Shown: positions 25,068 through 33,920, numbered from the stretch's first letter. The stretch is 64,000 bases of DNA from Flavobacteriaceae bacterium PS02337 (GCA_029959285.1 JASCOE010000007.1:220616-284615); one strand, 5' to 3'. Notes: generated by a model from the sequence alone, not told the origin. Program-made: numbers and translations.

Positions 25068-25268
25068 TCAATCATTAAAAAGGTTAGTAAGCTTAACATC
25101 TAACAATTCAGCAACTTTTACAAAGGTTTTAATAGGAGGTTGGACCTCATTTGTACACCATCTTGATATAGTGGCTTCATTTTTACCTAACTGTTCAGCT
25201 AGCCACTTGCTACTCATATTCTTCTCTGCCAATACTACCTTAAGTCTATTAATTGCCTTTTTACTCAT
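25068..25268 (-). CDS. XRE-family helix-turn-helix regulator
   Basis: 66 residues forming a single HTH_3 domain: KWLAEQLGKNEATISRWCTN is the recognition region. Small Xre/Cro-like proteins of this kind commonly control restriction-modification and defence operons (the controller or C-protein role). It is the first gene of the minus-strand cluster and its stop lies 2 bases before the ATPase start, so it is probably autoregulatory for the whole operon. Confidence 0.88.
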   Translation of the reverse strand: MSKKAINRLKVVLAEKNMSSKWLAEQLGKNEATISRWCTNEVQPPIKTFVKVAELLDVKLTNLFND

Positions 25269-25360
25269 AAAAATTGCATATGGTGTAAAGATATTGATTT
25301 TTTTAATTACAATTGAAAAGGTTCAAAATATGTTTTTATATCACAAAAAAGGAGCTTGCT

Positions 25361-25996
25361 TCACACAAACTCCCCAATATCAAAATCATTCAAATCACTT
25401 TTCCGCAAAGTGGAAGAGCTGGTTTCCGTTTCAGATGAAAGAGTACTGTCCAAAAGCTCGGCAATTCTTCGGGAAGCACCCTCCATTGAACTTTCCAACA
25501 AGCTGAATAATTCGGTTCCCTGTAATCTTTGAACTATGTCTACCGCTGTTTCCTTTTGGGCTGGTTCCAAATTCTCTTTTTGCAGCAACACCCCCACGGA
25601 GCTTAGTTCTTCAAAGGTAACCCCTTGGGCATAACCGTTATCACTGCTGGATATTCCGTACCTATTCCATTCTTCTTCCTCTTCCTCCAAATCAGGCATA
25701 TTACTGAAAACATCGTCCAGCTCTTCCTGCGGAATTTGAATATTGACTTCTTCGTTCTCGTCGTATTCAATGTCTAAATTATCAGGATTTATCTCAGCGT
25801 CCTGTATTTGGCTTTCATTGGCGGTGTTTGACTGCGAAAGGCTTTTTACAGGCTTTGGTTTACCCATGATTTCGGGCAAATCGGGTGCAGAAGAGACTTT
25901 ATCTTCTTTTTTATAGCTAATCTTATTAATGACGACTTTCTCACTCACTAAAAGAATGATGACTATAAAGAGGCATATAACTATTACAATTTCCAT
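25361..25996 (-). CDS. traD: TraD, conjugal transfer protein
   Basis: 211 residues. It has an N-terminal membrane helix (IVICLFIVIILLV), a long acidic, low-complexity middle (EELDDVFSNMPDLEEEEEE), and a C-terminal helical domain. The layout and position next to the DUF3408 and ParA-like genes match TraD of CTnDOT-like elements. Function is not known. Confidence 0.8.
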   Translation of the reverse strand: MEIVIVICLFIVIILLVSEKVVINKISYKKEDKVSSAPDLPEIMGKPKPVKSLSQSNTANESQIQDAEINPDNLDIEYDENEEVNIQIPQEELDDVFSNMPDLEEEEEEWNRYGISSSDNGYAQGVTFEELSSVGVLLQKENLEPAQKETAVDIVQRLQGTELFSLLESSMEGASRRIAELLDSTLSSETETSSSTLRKSDLNDFDIGEFV

Positions 25997-26007
25997 AATT
26001 ATTATGA

Positions 26008-26445
26008 TTAAATGGGTTTATATTTATCGTTATAGCTTTTGGTAATCTGCTCAGCAAATTCCTGAAAATGGTAATCCAGCAGATTGTCTAGATAGGCGTA
26101 GATACTGATTTTGTCTTCACCGATTACTTGTATAATACGTGTCAGCTTTTCGTGAAACTCCGGTCGGATATAAACCGTTTTTCCGTCACGGGCATTCGTT
26201 TCCGACTTTTTGAAAAATGTGTATTCATAATCAGTTTCATTAGTCCGTTTAGTTTTGCTCTTCTCCCTAACTACAGGCTTCTCCTTTGTCGGTTCTTCAA
26301 TTTTATCCTCTTCTTTTTCGACTGCTTTGGCAGGCGGTTCGGGCGGAAGCTTCAGGCCCTCTTTTTTTACGCCATCAACCATTAGGTTCATCATCAATTC
26401 CTCATCGATGTCGGGTGTCGCTTTTCTTTTATTATCTTTTTCCAT
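26008..26445 (-). CDS. traC: TraC, DUF3408 protein
   Basis: 145 residues. A charged disordered N-terminal half is followed by a C-terminal ribbon-helix-helix-like domain (KTVYIRPEFHEKLTRIIQ, then ISIYAYLDNLLDYHF), which is the DUF3408 signature. It may bind DNA and act with the adjacent ParA-like ATPase. The gap to traA is 3 bases. Confidence 0.82.
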   Translation of the reverse strand: MEKDNKRKATPDIDEELMMNLMVDGVKKEGLKLPPEPPAKAVEKEEDKIEEPTKEKPVVREKSKTKRTNETDYEYTFFKKSETNARDGKTVYIRPEFHEKLTRIIQVIGEDKISIYAYLDNLLDYHFQEFAEQITKSYNDKYKPI

Positions 26446-26448
26446 AGG

Positions 26449-27216
26449 TTATAATTTGATGATTTTTAAAAATTCGTTGATGAACAGATCCAGCTGGCTG
26501 GCTTTCATCAGGCGTTCGTCAGGAGGCATTAAAGTCGAGCGAAAAATAGTTTTACTGTTCACTTCACTTTCTTTACGAAAACGGGTGCTGTTCTTAATCC
26601 GGCTCCGCATCAGGCTCAATCCTAATTCGTCGATAAGGTTGTTATATACATTGTATAAAGGCGTGCTTTCCCTGCCATCCACCTGATTCCAGAACAGGTT
26701 AATGCTTTCTATGGAAGTTTCTCCTTGTTTCATAATTATATTCTGCAATAGCTGTGAGAAAACAAGTGTACTTTCCATGACCACACGGTCAGCCGTAATG
26801 GGTGTAAAAATGTGGTGCATTCCTGCCAGTGCTTTTAGTATGCCGGGTGTGTTTACGGTACCGGGCAGATCGAAGAATATTACATCCACCGGAACGGAAG
26901 AATCATTTATAAATTCACGAGCTGCATCCAGGACACTATCTGCCTTGTGCTGCATAATGGAATAGGCTTTCTTGTTGATAGTAGTAAATTGTTTGTAAGC
27001 CAGCTTTTTCAAAGCCTCATTATCCATTACCATTTTCAGATCACGGTCTTTCATTTTCATCAGGCTGTGCTGTGGAAAGTCCGCATCGAATACAGCTACA
27101 TTATATCCCAAACGATAATGCATCGTACTGGCAACAAGCGTTGTGAAAGTGCTTTTGCCTACACCGCCTTTTTGGGAAGAAAAGGCGACAAATACTGTTT
27201 TGTGTTTTGCGTTCAT
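26449..27216 (-). CDS. traA: TraA, ParA-family ATPase
   Basis: 255 residues. The deviant Walker A motif FSSQKGGVGKSTFTT is at about residues 13-26, and DVIFFDLPGT is the Walker B region. This is the ParA/MinD family, called TraA in Bacteroidota conjugative transposons. It may help partition or position the excised circle. It is divergent from the mob genes across a repeat-rich control region. Confidence 0.9.
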   Translation of the reverse strand: MNAKHKTVFVAFSSQKGGVGKSTFTTLVASTMHYRLGYNVAVFDADFPQHSLMKMKDRDLKMVMDNEALKKLAYKQFTTINKKAYSIMQHKADSVLDAAREFINDSSVPVDVIFFDLPGTVNTPGILKALAGMHHIFTPITADRVVMESTLVFSQLLQNIIMKQGETSIESINLFWNQVDGRESTPLYNVYNNLIDELGLSLMRSRIKNSTRFRKESEVNSKTIFRSTLMPPDERLMKASQLDLFINEFLKIIKL

Positions 27217-27239
27217 ATTTTAACTGTTTTTAATTACTT

Positions 27240-27590
27240 ATATACTCATCTACTTATTTCTATGCATCTAAAGGTAGCTACCTGTGTATTCTTGTACCTG
27301 TGTATGTTTATCTGCAATTAGCTAAGCAGGTACTTGATTACCTCTGTACCAAACTGTTTATGTATCTGAACACTCATCTATATAGCTATTTAGATAAGTA
27401 GGTTCTCACAGGTTCACCTACTGACATATCTACTTGCCTTTGTCAATAGCTCACTACATAATCAGGTATCTGAATAGGTACTTTTTTTCATCTATACACC
27501 GGTACTTTTCTGCATAGCAGATTACGTACTTATGTTGTTACCTGCATAGCTAACTATGTCGTTATGCCTGTTTGTAGGTACAAAGAAAAG
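27240..27590. repeat. Iteron-like tract of degenerate AGGTA/TACCT repeats
   Basis: About 350 bases between traA and mobA hold at least ten AGGT or ACCT cores on both strands, many as GGTAC or TACCTG. One is a 12-bp palindrome AGGTAGCTACCT, and TACCTGTGTA occurs twice within 25 bases. No open frame here resembles a protein. Its place beside a ParA-like gene suggests a partition (parS-like) or replication/transfer control site. Confidence 0.55.
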
Positions 27591-27627
27591 CTAGTATTTA
27601 TCTGCCTTTCTCAATGTGGCACTGTTT

Positions 27628-27655
27628 GGCTTTCAAAGGCAGTGTTTGTCCAAAT
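27628..27655 (-). promoter_or_regulatory. Weak match to the tandem-box leader
   Basis: GGCTTTCAAAGGCAGTGTTT on the plus strand resembles the box region of the traE leader in the same orientation. The second box is degraded, so this may be a diverged copy belonging to the traA transcript. Confidence 0.3.
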
Positions 27656-27779
27656 ACGTTATAGCAATACTCTGTTAAATAGGCTTTTACTTTGTAAAAT
27701 GAATTTTACTAACAGATTTATGCGAGCATCTTTTGACAAATTGGAAGAAATCGGGAACGGCATCAAGCCGTTTTTCCCC

Positions 27780-27890
27780 GCTACTTTTAATCCGTCCCGC
27801 AGGGCGGATTATTGTGTTCAACAGAACACGGCAAGTTGTGTTCTCAGCATCTCAAAAGTATTTTCCGATGCAGAACAACTTGCCCTGCCG
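27780..27890. other. Probable origin of transfer (oriT)
   Basis: Upstream of mobA lie nested inverted repeats: GGCAAGTTGTGTTCT (27830-27844) against AGAACAACTTGCC (27872-27884), GTGTTC/GAACAC just before, and TCCGTCCC/GGGCGGA further left. Relaxase nick regions in mobilizable Bacteroidota elements commonly have such hairpins directly 5' of mobA. The exact nick site cannot be read from sequence alone. Confidence 0.5.
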
Positions 27891-27948
27891 GGGGCTGAAA
27901 AACACTCTCCGAAGTCGAGGTTTTGTATAGATTAAAAATGGATTAATT

Positions 27949-28383
27949 ATGAACGAAAACAACAGAAGACAAGTGAAGAAGACCATAGGTCGTCCACTTA
28001 AAACAGATCCGGCAATATTCCGGTATTCCCTTTCCTTAAACGAGGAAGAAAACGCCCGTTTCCTAGCCCTTTTTGACAAATCAGATATGCAGGTTAAGGC
28101 ACATTTTATCAAGTCCTGCCTCTTTGATAAGACGGTAAAAACTATTCAGATTGACAAAGGAACGGTTGATTTTTATATGCGGCTGACATCGTTTCACACC
28201 CAGTTCCGAAATGTAGGGGTTAATTATAACCAGATTGTAAAGCTATTGTACAAGAACTTTTCGGAGAAAAAGGCATCTGCCTACCTCTTTAAACTGGAAA
28301 AACAGACGACTGAAATGGCGATGTTATGCCGACAGATCATTGAACTGATTGATGAATTTGAAGTGAAAAACCTGAAAAAATAG
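27949..28383 (+). CDS. mobA: MobA, relaxosome accessory protein
   Basis: 144 residues. The N-terminal part (GRPLKTDPAIFRYSLSLNEE) looks like a ribbon-helix-helix DNA-binding region, and the FRNVGVNYNQIVKLLYKNF segment is typical of MobA/MobC-type nick accessory proteins of Bacteroidota elements. It is placed right after the putative oriT and 8 bases before the relaxase gene. Confidence 0.88.
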   Translation: MNENNRRQVKKTIGRPLKTDPAIFRYSLSLNEEENARFLALFDKSDMQVKAHFIKSCLFDKTVKTIQIDKGTVDFYMRLTSFHTQFRNVGVNYNQIVKLLYKNFSEKKASAYLFKLEKQTTEMAMLCRQIIELIDEFEVKNLKK

Positions 28384-28391
28384 AGGTAATA

Positions 28392-29678
28392 ATGATAGCA
28401 AAGATTGGAAGAAGTGCAAATTTATACGGTGCATTGGCATACAATAATCTTAAAGTTGAGCATGAAAACGGACAGATTTTGCTTGCCAATAAGATCATTG
28501 AAACCGCAAACGGGCAATATTCCGTTGCACAATTGGCCCAATCTTTTGCTACTTACCTCATTGCTAACCGCCAGACAGAAAAGCATACTATACACATTTC
28601 CTTAAATCCTGACCCGAAAGATACAGTCAGTGATGATAAATTTCGGCAAATAGCAGAACAATACATGAGGGAAATGGGTTATGGTGAACAGCCTTTTGTC
28701 GTATTCAAGCATACGGATATTGACCGTACACATATTCATATCGTATCGGTCTGTGTGGATGAAGAAGGTAAAAAGATTTCGGACAAATTCGAAAAAATGC
28801 GGTCAATGAAGCTGTGTCGTGAACTTGAAAAGCAACACGGATTGATACCCGCAACGGAGAAAGAGCGTAATCAGAATGATAAGATTTTTCGTCCGGTAGA
28901 TTATAAAGCAGGCGACGTAAAAAGCCAGATCGCTTCAGTAGTACGACACTTACCTAACTACTATAAATTTCAAACTTTGGGAGAGTACAACGCTTTGCTT
29001 TCACTATTTAATATCACTACGGAAAAAATAGAAGGGGAATTAAGGGGAAAACCTCAACAGGGCTTGTTATACATTCCCTTGAATGAAAAAGGCGACCGAG
29101 CCGGACATCCGTTTAAGGCTTCGTTATTTGGTAAAGATGCAGGACTTCCTGCGTTAGAATTGCATTTTGCGAAATGCAAAACAGATTTGAAAGACCATCC
29201 AACCCAAAAGACTTTACAATCTGCCGTTACTATTGCCCTGCAATCCACAAGAGATGAGTTGGGTTTTAAAAGACAATTAGGGGAACAGGGTATTAATGTA
29301 GTGGTTCGTAGAAATGATGCAGGTCGTATTTATGGAATGACCTTTATTGACCATAATTCCAAAACGGTTTGGAATGGCTCACGTCTAAGTAAAGAACTTT
29401 CTGCTAACACATTTAATGATTACTGGAACAATAACATCAAACCGGAGATAAAAAGTGCTGAAGAGTTTCAGTCGAATGTTTCTCTATCAAAAAATGAGGT
29501 TCTCTCAAATGAAGAACCTCATCATTTATTTGATTTTATGAATACAATCAAACACGAAGACGGTTTGATTGAGAGCTTAGGAGGATTATTTATTCCGGAA
29601 ACACAAGGAGAAGATTACGAAGAGCAGGATTTTGCCAATAAGATGAAGAAGAAAAAGAAACGGAAAAGAAATCAATAA
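28392..29678 (+). CDS. mobB: MobB relaxase (MOBP-type)
   Basis: 428 residues. The start MIAKIGRSANLYGALAYN contains the candidate catalytic Tyr. The three-His metal motif appears as FKHTDIDRTHIHIV at about residues 108-121. A lysine-rich C-terminus (KMKKKKKRKRNQ) may bind DNA. It nicks oriT and stays linked to the transferred strand. Intact and full length. Confidence 0.93.
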   Translation: MIAKIGRSANLYGALAYNNLKVEHENGQILLANKIIETANGQYSVAQLAQSFATYLIANRQTEKHTIHISLNPDPKDTVSDDKFRQIAEQYMREMGYGEQPFVVFKHTDIDRTHIHIVSVCVDEEGKKISDKFEKMRSMKLCRELEKQHGLIPATEKERNQNDKIFRPVDYKAGDVKSQIASVVRHLPNYYKFQTLGEYNALLSLFNITTEKIEGELRGKPQQGLLYIPLNEKGDRAGHPFKASLFGKDAGLPALELHFAKCKTDLKDHPTQKTLQSAVTIALQSTRDELGFKRQLGEQGINVVVRRNDAGRIYGMTFIDHNSKTVWNGSRLSKELSANTFNDYWNNNIKPEIKSAEEFQSNVSLSKNEVLSNEEPHHLFDFMNTIKHEDGLIESLGGLFIPETQGEDYEEQDFANKMKKKKKRKRNQ

Positions 29679-29689
29679 TGTCAAGATAG

Positions 29690-30703
29690 TTAAAACTCTT
29701 CTTCTGTCATCATGTTATTTATCATTGCTCCAGCAATGTTCCCAGATGCTACAGCATTAGCTACCGAACGCATGGGGCTTGCATTATCACCACAGGCAAA
29801 AATATTTTCTACGGTTGTTTTCTGAAACATATCCACTTGAAGCAATCCTTGTTCTGTTAATTCGCAACCCAATGCCTCAGGTATTTTACAATGTTGCTCA
29901 AATGCTGGTCGTGAATAGATTGCTGTAATATCAAAGGTTGAATGATCTTTAAAAACAATTTGTTGCAACTTTCCATTTTGATGTTTCAGCAAAGAAATCT
30001 CTTTTTCTATTACTGCTATATTTCGTTGTTTGAACTTGGCTGATTGTTCTCCGGTAAAATCAGCTTTTCCATTTGTGAAAATAGTGAGATCCTTTGTAAG
30101 ATTATGCACCAATTGTGCATAATGATAAGCAAAATTTCCATTAGCTAAAATACCCGTCTTTTCATTTTTCACCTCATACCCGTGGCAATAAGGGCAATGA
30201 ATTACTGAAATCCCCCAACAAGCTGCAAAGCCGTTAATTTCAGGCTTCAAATCTTTAACTCCTGTTGCGAAAACAATTTTCTTTGTTAGGAACTCTTCAG
30301 CTTTTTGAGTAGTTATTATAAACCCGTTCGTCGTTTTTTTAGCATTAACCGCAATATCATTATGGAATTTTACGGTTTCATATTTTAACACCTGTTTTTT
30401 CGCCTTTTCTGCAATTTCAAATGGCTTTTCTCCGTCTTGTGTAATGAAATTTTGTGAATGGGGTGTTTGCCGATTGCAAGGCAAGCCGCTATCAATGATC
30501 AAAACATTTCTTAGGGAACGTCCTAATGCCATTGCAGCAGAAAGCCCTGCATAGCTTCCGCCTATGATGATTACGTCAAAGTTTTTTATATCTGTCATAC
30601 GATTAAATTTTGTAAATGCGATTAAGGGAAACGGCAAAGCTAATGCGGTCAACGCAAGCCCGCCTTGTTTAATGATTTTTCTACGTGTTATTTTATTACT
30701 CAT
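29690..30703 (-). CDS. Thioredoxin-reductase-like FAD/NAD(P) oxidoreductase
   Basis: 337 residues. An N-terminal TAT-like signal ([10 protein letters not shown] then a hydrophobic stretch) is followed by an FAD-binding [18 protein letters not shown] at about residue 44, a redox motif HCPYCHGYE near 168, and a C-terminal [10 protein letters not shown]. Thioredoxin reductases normally lack an export signal, so this may act outside the cytoplasm. Another start at about residue 36 (MTDIKNF) would give a cytoplasmic form of normal family length. The start overlaps the CobW gene by 4 bases, the last of the zinc-cassette operon. Confidence 0.82.
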   Translation of the reverse strand: MSNKITRRKIIKQGGLALTALALPFPLIAFTKFNRMTDIKNFDVIIIGGSYAGLSAAMALGRSLRNVLIIDSGLPCNRQTPHSQNFITQDGEKPFEIAEKAKKQVLKYETVKFHNDIAVNAKKTTNGFIITTQKAEEFLTKKIVFATGVKDLKPEINGFAACWGISVIHCPYCHGYEVKNEKTGILANGNFAYHYAQLVHNLTKDLTIFTNGKADFTGEQSAKFKQRNIAVIEKEISLLKHQNGKLQQIVFKDHSTFDITAIYSRPAFEQHCKIPEALGCELTEQGLLQVDMFQKTTVENIFACGDNASPMRSVANAVASGNIAGAMINNMMTEEEF

Positions 30704-31908
30704 ATATCTTTTGGAAAAGGGTCTTCAAACAGGATTTTTTTATCAAACATATACTGCTCACTATCCTGTAGCAGACATTTCTCTAAATCATCAATCATCT
30801 TTTCCTTATCAATATCCTGTCCGATGAAAACAAGCTCATTCATGCGGTCGCCCCATTGTTTACTCCAGCGATCTTCTATCACATCCTGATTATGGACAAA
30901 GGAAGAATATCTCATTCTTTCGTTGAAAGGCATGCTGCACCACCAAGCACCGGCTCTTTCCAACCTGGAAGAACCGCCAGCCTGTGAGAAATTAATCGCA
31001 TCATTAGGTCTTGAAGCCAACCAAAACAGGCCTTTTGCCCGAATAATCCCAATTGGATAATCTGTATTCAGATATTTCCAGAAACGATGTGGATGAAAAG
31101 GTTTATGATTGCGAAATACAAATGAACCAATACCGTATTCTTCCGTTTCGGGGGTATGCGTTTCAGCTTGTAGTTCTTTCTGCCAACCTGCTGAGTTTTC
31201 CGCCTCTTCAAAATCGAAAAGTTTAGTATTTAAAATCTCCTTTGGCGAAACCTTCCCAAATTCAGAAGTAAGAATTTTTGCTTCCGGATTCAGCTTGTGA
31301 ATAGCAGCTTTTAGAAGTCCTACTGTATCTGTGTCTACTAAATCTGTTTTATTGAGTATGATAACATTTGCAAATTCGATCTGATCGGTCAGCAGATTTA
31401 CAATTGTACGGTAATCCCCCTCCATATCCGTTAGTTCACGATCTTGTAATAACTCGTTAGTTCCAAAATCTTTAAAGAAATTAAAACAATCTACCACGGT
31501 TACCATAGTATCAATATAGCTGAAACGGGAAAGATCTATGCCGTTTTCTTCGTCGACAAAAGAAAATGTTTGAGCTACGGGAACAGGTTCGCTGATACCG
31601 GTACTCTCAATCAGCAGATAATCAAAACGTCCTTCTTTTGCCAGCTTTTCTACTTCAACCATTAAGTCTTCCCGAAGTGTGCAACAGATACAACCATTAC
31701 TCATTTCCACTAATTTCTCTTCAGTTCTGGAAAGTGTATTCTCATTTTCCACTAAGCGGGCATCTACGTTAACCTCGCTCATATCGTTAACAATTACTGC
31801 TACCTTCAGTCCGTCTTTATTGTGCAAAACGTGATTGAGAAGCGTTGTTTTTCCTGCTCCCAAAAAACCACTTAAAACGGTAACGGGTAGCTTATTTTCT
31901 AAGACCAT
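30700..31908 (-). CDS. CobW/COG0523 GTP-binding metallochaperone
   Basis: I take the ATG at 31906-31908 (402 residues, [14 protein letters not shown]); a longer frame overlaps folE. GTPase Walker A is [17 protein letters not shown], the metal-binding [11 protein letters not shown] motif is at about residues 74-84, and a C-terminal CobW_C domain follows. Members such as ZigA and YjiA-like proteins deliver zinc under limitation. Together with folE and the Zur-type regulator this supports a zinc-starvation role. Confidence 0.9.
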   Translation of the reverse strand: MVLENKLPVTVLSGFLGAGKTTLLNHVLHNKDGLKVAVIVNDMSEVNVDARLVENENTLSRTEEKLVEMSNGCICCTLREDLMVEVEKLAKEGRFDYLLIESTGISEPVPVAQTFSFVDEENGIDLSRFSYIDTMVTVVDCFNFFKDFGTNELLQDRELTDMEGDYRTIVNLLTDQIEFANVIILNKTDLVDTDTVGLLKAAIHKLNPEAKILTSEFGKVSPKEILNTKLFDFEEAENSAGWQKELQAETHTPETEEYGIGSFVFRNHKPFHPHRFWKYLNTDYPIGIIRAKGLFWLASRPNDAINFSQAGGSSRLERAGAWWCSMPFNERMRYSSFVHNQDVIEDRWSKQWGDRMNELVFIGQDIDKEKMIDDLEKCLLQDSEQYMFDKKILFEDPFPKDI

Positions 31909-31955
31909 ATTAATTAAATCTATTATTTTATTCGATGTTGCTCTAAACGCGGAGA

Positions 31956-32627
31956 TTAATCTATCTCTGCTTTCAGGCATTTAAAGAATTCTTCTCTTGT
32001 TTCTGCGTTATTAAATTCGCCCCCATATTCCATAGTGGTCGTAAAGCTAGATTTGTCTTTTATCCCTCTGGATGAAACACATAAGTGTTTTGCGGAAATC
32101 ATTACTATTACACTTTCCGTATCCAGAGCTTGTTGTAAATCTTTCATTATCTGTAGGCAAAGTCTTTCCTGAACTTGCGGTCTATGGGCATAATAGTTAA
32201 CCAACCTGTTGATTTTTGATAAACCAACCACCCTGTCTGAAGGGATGTAAGCTACATGAGCATAACCGGTAATTGGTAGAAAATGATGTTCACAGGCAGA
32301 GTCTATCAAAATATTTTGTTCTACCAACATTTTTGCATAACCATATTTATTCTCAAATGTGGACAGTTTAGGTTTGTTCTTCGGGTTCAATCCGTAGAAA
32401 AGCTCTTTTACGTACATTTTTGCTACCCGGTATGGGGTTCCCGATAAACTGTCATCAGTTAAATCCAGTCCCATTTCTTCCATAATTTTATGGAAAAGAG
32501 CTTGAATGTTTTCAATCTTTTCTTCATCGGATTTGTCGAAAGCATCTTTTCGTAAAGGCGTTTCTACGCTCGCTGAGAAATGGCTGTCGCCTACAATCTC
32601 TATTTGTTCTTTAATGTCGTTTTGCAT
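31956..32627 (-). CDS. folE: GTP cyclohydrolase I
   Basis: 223 residues with the FolE zinc site (Cys and His in [10 protein letters not shown], and Cys in [12 protein letters not shown]) and a [20 protein letters not shown] catalytic stretch. It makes dihydroneopterin triphosphate for folate or pterins. Having a zinc-dependent FolE in a Zur-type cassette is notable; such cassettes elsewhere often carry FolE homologues that the CobW protein may serve. It follows merC-like gene by 11 bases. Confidence 0.93.
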   Translation of the reverse strand: MQNDIKEQIEIVGDSHFSASVETPLRKDAFDKSDEEKIENIQALFHKIMEEMGLDLTDDSLSGTPYRVAKMYVKELFYGLNPKNKPKLSTFENKYGYAKMLVEQNILIDSACEHHFLPITGYAHVAYIPSDRVVGLSKINRLVNYYAHRPQVQERLCLQIMKDLQQALDTESVIVMISAKHLCVSSRGIKDKSSFTTTMEYGGEFNNAETREEFFKCLKAEID

Positions 32628-32638
32628 ATTCTATCGTA

Positions 32639-33034
32639 TTAGGATGCACAGCATTTATCTTTGGCACATTTGCAGTACCTGCGGTTATAAAAATGGAGTC
32701 CTACAATAGCCGATGCAGGAAAGTAGATAAACATTTCAGGTAATAGTCCGGTTTCAAACGTTTCATTCAGTATAGTAAATAGTAATACCGCCCAACTAGA
32801 CCACAATGCAATTTGCATCCATTTTTTATTGGTGTTTTTTGAGGCATAGTAAATGGCCGCAAAGGATATGACAATAAATAAATAGTCAACAAGCTGCCAC
32901 CATACAGGCGTACTGGAACAACAGGTATCAGTACACGCTCTTGCTATAAATAAAAACGGTGTAGCTACACAATGCACCAGACATAGACTTCCGGAAATAA
33001 TGCCGAATGTATCAGCGTTAATTTTTAATATCAT
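32639..33034 (-). CDS. MerC-domain membrane protein
   Basis: 131 residues with four membrane helices. The first helix pair holds GSLCLVHCVATPFL, the Cys-x2-His-Cys metal motif of MerC, and the C-terminus is Cys-rich (RYCKCAKDKCCAS). MerC proteins move mercury or other soft metals across the inner membrane. In this operon a zinc role is more likely (inference). Start overlaps the 63-residue gene by 4 bases. Confidence 0.85.
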   Translation of the reverse strand: MILKINADTFGIISGSLCLVHCVATPFLFIARACTDTCCSSTPVWWQLVDYLFIVISFAAIYYASKNTNKKWMQIALWSSWAVLLFTILNETFETGLLPEMFIYFPASAIVGLHFYNRRYCKCAKDKCCAS

Positions 33035-33222
33035 ACCTTCTTAAACCAATAAATAATATTCTCTAAATGTGTTTTGCCATAAAGTTTGACAAACCTTACT
33101 GTTTCCTTATCTGTTGGATTTTCGTAAACTGCCAAACGCTTTTTTGCGAAATCTTTGGTAAGGTTGATTTCACAATCGTTTATAATGCAGTTTTTCCATT
33201 CTTCAAATGTTTGTGGGATCAT
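33031..33222 (-). CDS. Small protein of unknown function in the zinc cassette
   Basis: 63 residues, soluble, with NDCEINLTKDFAKKRLAVYE and a C-terminal YGKTHLENIIYWFKKV helix. I recall similar short proteins beside CobW or metal genes in flavobacteria but no name. It overlaps both neighbours through ATGA-type junctions, so it is translated as part of the operon. Confidence 0.65.
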   Translation of the reverse strand: MIPQTFEEWKNCIINDCEINLTKDFAKKRLAVYENPTDKETVRFVKLYGKTHLENIIYWFKKV

Positions 33223-33374
33223 TTTATTTTTTCAAGATTAATTAATGTAGTTTGCTTTCCAGCTCCGTTAGGCACCAACTGACCATATATTTGGCCTTCA
33301 GCTACGGAAAGAGTAAGACCATTTATATCTTGCTTTCCCTTGAGTGACTTGCTTGTGTTTTCGATTGCTATCAT
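33219..33374 (-). pseudogene. Remnant of an ABC transporter ATPase
   Basis: A 51-codon frame from the ATG at 33372-33374 reads like the first 50 residues of an ABC ATPase, with a damaged Walker A region (VPNGAGKQTTLINL in place of GPNGAGKTTT). It ends abruptly at a TGA overlapping the next start (ATGA). It is too short to work as a transporter ATPase. Either it is a decayed gene or a leader peptide kept for translation coupling. Confidence 0.7.
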
Positions 33375-33416
33375 CGCTTAAAAATTTTTTATATTTGGTA
33401 GTTTAAATCAGAATTC

Positions 33417-33474
33417 GTTATTGCAACATTGTTACAAAAATAAGGATTATATTTGTTATTGCAACATTGTTGCA
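33417..33474. promoter_or_regulatory. Two copies of a Fur/Zur-type operator
   Basis: GTTATTGCAACATTGTTACA (33417-33436) and GTTATTGCAACATTGTTGCA (33455-33474) differ at one base. Each holds the palindrome TGCAACATTGTTGCA or a one-base variant. TATATTTG (33448-33455) is a -7-like element abutting the second copy. They lie between the divergent zinc cassette and the Fur-family gene, so binding would control both and the regulator itself. Confidence 0.75.
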
Positions 33475-33491
33475 TTTTATTTTATGATAGG

Positions 33492-33875
33492 ATGAAACAG
33501 ACTAGAAATACAACAGCAAAAACAGAGATACTAAAACTGATTAGTCAATCAACAGTAGCATTATCTCATTCAGAAATACAAAATAACTTAGATGGCCTGT
33601 GTGATCGGGTTACAATTTATCGGGTGTTAGATAGATTAGTAGAAGAAGACTTGGTACACAAGGTTGTGAATATTGATGGCGGAGTTAAATATGCAAGCTG
33701 CAATCATAAAGAAGCAGTTCATCACAGCCACAATCATATTCATTTTAGCTGTGAGGAATGCCATACTGTTACCTGTTTGGAAGATGTAAAACCATCTTTT
33801 GAATTACCTAAAAGATATCAAGTCAAGGAAGTAAATTTTACGGTGTCCGGAATTTGCCCAGAGTGTTCTTCCTGA
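33492..33875 (+). CDS. Fur-family regulator, Zur-like
   Basis: The ATG at 33492 gives 127 residues starting MKQTRNTTAK; the longer upstream frame crosses the operator and is not used. An N-terminal winged helix (DGLCDRVTIYRVLDRLVEE) precedes a metal-sensing half with HHSHNHIHFSCEECHTVTC and a terminal CPEC. Two CxxC pairs form the structural zinc site and the His-rich stretch the sensing site. Its divergent targets point to zinc rather than iron. Confidence 0.9.
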   Translation: MKQTRNTTAKTEILKLISQSTVALSHSEIQNNLDGLCDRVTIYRVLDRLVEEDLVHKVVNIDGGVKYASCNHKEAVHHSHNHIHFSCEECHTVTCLEDVKPSFELPKRYQVKEVNFTVSGICPECSS

Positions 33876-33920
33876 TATAATTTTATATCTTTTTGAAATA
33901 ATAATTAAAAACTAAATAGC

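Noticed and set aside
24142-25071. Treating the 309-residue ATPase piece as a complete protein
   Set aside because: After GDFKTIDKE its last 50 residues are the reverse of the HD gene and look random.
27240-27590. CRISPR array
   Set aside because: The repeats are short, degenerate, on both strands and unevenly spaced, with no constant spacers and no cas genes nearby.
27564-27935. Plus-strand frame of 123 residues between traA and mobA
   Set aside because: It crosses the inverted repeats of the probable oriT and does not look like a protein.
29690-33034. Mercury-resistance operon
   Set aside because: A MerC-like protein is present but no MerA-type reductase with its N-terminal metal domain or MerR-type regulator; the Fur-type control and CobW/FolE genes favour zinc.
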